The notes under the pieces: model-generated
What the model was told of the DNA's origin: nothing
What the model saw: the letters and a program-made list of their open reading frames with translations, nothing else
Database searches by the model: none
Program-made: the position numbers and the translations under genes
Part shown: positions 61,201 through 64,000 of the stretch, one piece after another
Layout of the letters: each line of letters starts with the position of its first letter
How positions within the stretch are numbered: position 1 is the stretch's first letter
Assembly (NCBI GenBank): GCA_027475525.1
Contig: JAMWFC010000005.1
Span: 1,810,019-1,874,018, forward strand
Source: Macrolepiota albuminosa
Taxonomy: Eukaryota; Basidiomycota; Agaricomycetes; Agaricales; Agaricaceae
DNA length: 64,000 nt
Reading direction: 5' to 3'

Positions 61201-61757
61201 AACTATTGGAGGGTTCGTAGACGCCAGCCTGTATCTTGGTCCTAATAATCTGGCAGACCTCGGCTTCGATCCCAGGCGGTAACGGTCGGTTGTGCTCAGT
61301 CCACGGTACGTGAGGGATGGTCGGGATTACGACAGGCGGGAAGAAATCTGTGCGGAGGCTGCTGCGTTCCGAGTCCTCCCAAGCAAAGGCTTTGTCTTGC
61401 TTAGCGACAAGATCGGTAAGGACGTTCAACTCATCTTTGGTCAAAAATCCTGTGTCGTGCTCCTTGGCGAACTGCTGCTGGCGTTCCTTGGTAAAACGTC
61501 CTGTGGGCTGAAAGGGTGGCGGATTCGGTGATAAGGTCGGCATGTCGGCAAGAGGGTCACCAATAATCTGGCGCTCGATTCTAAACGTCTCGGGAGAGTG
61601 CGTAGCGATGGGCTTTGTTTTAAGCGCAACTGGCTTATATTTCTTTTTAACTTGAACCCCTTTCCTTTTGGGAGCGTTAGCTTGGTTATATACAGAAGTG
61701 GAAAGGGGAACTGTAGCCTGAGGAGCGGCAAGTCCAAGAACGGCAGGAGACGAGGCT
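58280..61757 (-). CDS. gypsy Pol: reverse transcriptase, RNase H, integrase
   Basis: Numbering from the internal Met at 61543 (1087 codons to the stop); the frame stays open upstream to the 77-bp join at 61757. RT: PSNSSYRSRWFCVLKKNG, TLDLYVGYDE (Asp 170), FIDD (232-235). RNase H: AVDTS (Asp 404), KLELYG (Glu 448), VEVDARYIKG (Asp 474). Integrase: H699, H704, C734, C737, then D764, D822, E857. A C-terminal KKMRPRYLGP-type segment and an acidic tail follow. This is the domain order of Ty3/gypsy; no chromodomain seen. No internal stop, so the enzyme part looks intact. Confidence 0.93.
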
Positions 61758-61834
61758 CTTGGTTATATACAGAAGTGGAAAGGGGAACTGTAGCCTGAGG
61801 AGCGGCAAGTCCAAGAACGGCAGGAGACGAGGCT
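61681..61834. repeat. 77-bp tandem duplication, no. 5
   Basis: Copies 61681-61757 and 61758-61834. Length is not a multiple of 3, so it shifts the pol frame. Confidence 0.9.
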
Positions 61835-61931
61835 CCAGGAAGGGTAGTGAGATAGAAAGGGGAACTGTAGCCTGAGGAGCGGCAAGTCCAAGAACGGCAG
61901 GAGACGAGGCTCCAGGAAGGGTAGTGAGATA
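61778..61931. repeat. 77-bp tandem duplication, no. 6
   Basis: Copies 61778-61854 and 61855-61931, overlapping no. 5. The piece between the two joins (61758-61854) is 97 bp, i.e. 77+20, as expected of a tiny unitig. Confidence 0.9.
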
Positions 61932-62183
61932 CGTATCGGTAGACGCAATATTTTGAAACGATTCAGAGGCGGTAAGGTATAAGTACGCTAGAGCTGAGTC
62001 GGTAATATCTGGGTTTTTCTGAGAAAGCTCAGCGTCGGTAACGGTCGAGGAAAGTAAAACTTCTTCGTCAAGATAAGCGGTAGATAAAATATTTACAAGA
62101 CCAGTTGAATGGTCATATTCCAGCGTTAGCGCCACATCTCCGTGATCGTCGCCAATCACCTCCTCGATGGTCTGTGAAAACAC
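61855..62183 (-). CDS. gypsy protease-RT linker segment
   Basis: Open frame VFSQTIEEVIGDD...LTLEYDHSTGLVNI...TTLPGASSPAVLG, the acidic linker expected between protease and RT in this gypsy lineage. If duplications 5 and 6 are each collapsed it runs straight into the RT frame. At its upstream end it is one step out of frame (-1) with the protease frame. Confidence 0.7.
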
Positions 62184-63709
62184 CTGTGGGGTCGTTCGTT
62201 GGCGTGCTGGTCGGTAAACTCCGGTGGTTTAGCGAGGGCGCCTTTTCGTTGTCCCCTAGGGAACGTTGGCACCGTTCGTCGGGTTCCGGAATTAGGGTCG
62301 CTAATTGTAAGGGTCGTCTCGTCGTTGGTAACTGTCTTGACGACTGATCGCGCCAAGACGTCAAAAGGTCTGCCGAGTAGTAAGTCGTAAGCCGGGGAGC
62401 GTAAAATGTGGATCTGAAGATAAAACGTGATGTCGCCAAGGGTGCACGGCACATTCTTGGCGAGGCCGAGGGATCTGTCTACCGTACCGTTAGCGCTCTG
62501 CATGTTTAGTATAACCGTAGGGTCGTAAATGAGGCCTAAATCGTTAGCGACTTCTGCTGCCATAGAAATAATCTGAGACCCGCTATCCACGATTGCCTCT
62601 ACTTCGTGCTTATTGTCTACGGTTAGCGCGACCGAGCGGATAGCGTGCGATTCTTGAGCGACGGTAAGGATGGCGGGGTCCTCTCCATGGTCCACAGACC
62701 TAAGGTAGGTCTCCACTGGGTCCACAGAGGTGGCGTTAGCGATGGAGTCGGCAAGAGGTTCATCGGTGTCGGGAGAGTCGATGGTAACAGAGAAACCAGG
62801 AAGCGCATCGTCGAGTTCATCAACCTCGGCAACAGCTGTCGCCAAGGGTCGTCGAGGAGTAACTGCTGTCTTGACCTGGTTGCGGACGTCGGGAGCAATA
62901 CTACAAAGTTCTTCTACTGACAAGGTGACGGCGGTTTTCATGATACGGTTAAAAACGTGGTTAGATTTCTCTATGTCAAAAATTGGCGCGGTAGGTCGGT
63001 AGCCACCCTCAGGACGTTTCTCGGGAGCGGCAAAGTTTCGTTGTGCGGGAGCGTGATAACGGTCGGGAATCCCTGAATAGGGATGGAGAGGCGGCAAAGG
63101 CGGTTCGGGAGCGGTAGCGGACGACGATGGTTCTGGAGTGGCAGCAGGGGCAGTAGCAGGCGGTGCGGCAGGAGCAGGCGTCGGTAATTTGCTAGCGGGA
63201 GGCATCGGCTTATATCCTTTAAGAGGCTGTTTAGGCTGCTTAACTTCAACCCCATCAAAAACCTGATTCTTAAGCGAATCCAACTCCTGTTGCAGCTTAG
63301 CGATTCGCTCTTCCCGCGAGAAGGTAGGGCGGTCGCCAACGCTGTCGAAATGTAGGACCTCGTGAATCATCTGCTGTTGGGTTGCCTGGTCAGGGTCGGG
63401 GTTAGCGTTGCCAGATAGCGTGCCGGTAACGATTTGTCCTGGATTGCGCCTATGCCATTCATCTACCCGCTCCTGGAAGGACTTCTTGTCTGGGTAATTG
63501 GGGATGGTGGCGCCAGTGGTAAGAACTATCTTGCCGTCGATAGCCCGTCGAATCCTCCCTTGCCGAATATAATTTTCGAGAGTAGCGCAACGTCCTCTAG
63601 TCATAGTATGGCCAATTTCCCCACAGAAGTGGCAAGGGCCAGGTGCGGGTACGTTAGCGGGTCGGTTAGCAGTCAGGTTGGTGGTAATCATAGTTTCGAT
63701 GCGAGTCAT
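62156..63709 (-). CDS. gypsy Gag C-terminus and protease
   Basis: 517 codons. Zinc knuckle near the start with unusual spacing C-x2-C-x4-H-x6-C (CHFCGEIGHTMTRGRC). A Pro/Ala-rich segment follows, then a retropepsin with VEAIVDSGSQI (Asp-Ser-Gly) and the LLLGRPF flap-distal block. The frame is limited on its Gag side by duplication no. 7; beyond it (63852-64000) the Gag frame continues (FEAGKWVLKGTD, then NAAITAAVASAM) in another phase. The stop at 62156 falls just after the protease. Confidence 0.85.
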   Translation of the reverse strand: MTRIETMITTNLTANRPANVPAPGPCHFCGEIGHTMTRGRCATLENYIRQGRIRRAIDGKIVLTTGATIPNYPDKKSFQERVDEWHRRNPGQIVTGTLSGNANPDPDQATQQQMIHEVLHFDSVGDRPTFSREERIAKLQQELDSLKNQVFDGVEVKQPKQPLKGYKPMPPASKLPTPAPAAPPATAPAATPEPSSSATAPEPPLPPLHPYSGIPDRYHAPAQRNFAAPEKRPEGGYRPTAPIFDIEKSNHVFNRIMKTAVTLSVEELCSIAPDVRNQVKTAVTPRRPLATAVAEVDELDDALPGFSVTIDSPDTDEPLADSIANATSVDPVETYLRSVDHGEDPAILTVAQESHAIRSVALTVDNKHEVEAIVDSGSQIISMAAEVANDLGLIYDPTVILNMQSANGTVDRSLGLAKNVPCTLGDITFYLQIHILRSPAYDLLLGRPFDVLARSVVKTVTNDETTLTISDPNSGTRRTVPTFPRGQRKGALAKPPEFTDQHANERPHRCFHRPSRR

Positions 63710-63851
63710 GGCGGACGCGACAGCGGCGGTAATAGCAGCATTGAGTTCCTCTTTCTTAACGAAGTCGGCAACAGGATGCGAGTCATGGCGGACGCGACAG
63801 CGGCGGTAATAGCAGCATTGAGTTCCTCTTTCTTAACGAAGTCGGCAACAG
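63698..63851. repeat. 77-bp tandem duplication, no. 7
   Basis: Copies 63698-63774 and 63775-63851. Removing one copy joins the two Gag frames without a break. Confidence 0.9.
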
Positions 63852-64000
63852 GAGGCGGGATGGGAATGATACCGTTAGTTCGCTCAGGTGGTGGGCTCGT
63901 CCTAGCGCGTGATATACCAACGCCAGTGTCCGTTCCCTTGAGAACCCATTTACCGGCTTCAAAGACGTCGGCAACGTTATAGGGCTCGTCAGGGTGATGG

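Larger units (their letters stand above)
54424..64000 (-). mobile_element. Ty3/gypsy element, 5' part beyond the window
   Basis: Minus-strand gag-protease (63.7-62.2 kb), linker, RT, RNase H and integrase (to 58280), then a 3' region with an oppositely oriented gene, polypurine tract and putative 3' LTR. CpG is abundant, in sharp contrast to the DNA it landed in, so the insertion is young. Internal frame breaks coincide with 77-bp duplications. The 5' LTR and primer site lie right of the window. Confidence 0.88.

Overview
The window looks like nuclear DNA of a basidiomycete fungus, most likely an agaricomycete. Genes are broken by many introns of about 45-70 nt, with YTRAY-like branch sites and sometimes exons of only 7-14 nt. 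The gene set (Rif1, Bzz1, Pop2/Caf1, an EBP-type sterol isomerase, paired Zn2Cys6 regulators, small secreted proteins) and the retroelement types fit. Taxonomy is inference. Exon models were built by hand from splice signals, frame continuity and remembered family patterns; no search was run.

Layout. 1-4961: an intact Ty1/copia element (minus strand) with LTRs that look identical. It sits inside the last exon of gene A (4947-6652, minus). That exon is a 15-bp coding minisatellite giving a pentapeptide-repeat tail. Gene A belongs to a local family of unrecognised proteins: A, B (7377-9146, minus, broken by an in-frame TGA), C (15157-16102, divergent) and D (16897-18541). rif1 (9695-14527, minus) lies among them. 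18.5-29.5 kb is gene-poor, with two Kre9/KNH-like cell-wall proteins (21891-22444, 22905-23894), a secreted double-psi beta-barrel protein (26176-26844, minus) and small palindromes. 29.5-48.1 kb is the housekeeping block: bzz1, pop2/caf1, an EBP sterol isomerase and two tandem Zn2Cys6 regulators.

48.1-64.0 kb is repeat territory. A tRNA-Arg(ACG) with a short intron (49834-49912, minus) borders about 4.3 kb of old repeats that have almost no CpG: LTR-like fragments, two LTRs head to head and a palindromic MITE. A CpG-rich Ty3/gypsy element then begins (about 54424 to past the right edge). Its gag-pol is on the minus strand. Between pol and the 3' LTR it carries, on the opposite strand, a six-exon gene with a Cys-rich putative zinc cluster.

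Seven direct duplications, all with a period of exactly 77 bp, lie only between 49.2 and 63.9 kb. They look like unmerged k-mer overlaps at contig joins. Collapsing three of them removes most of the frame breaks in the gypsy polyprotein, so those breaks should not be read as biological decay.
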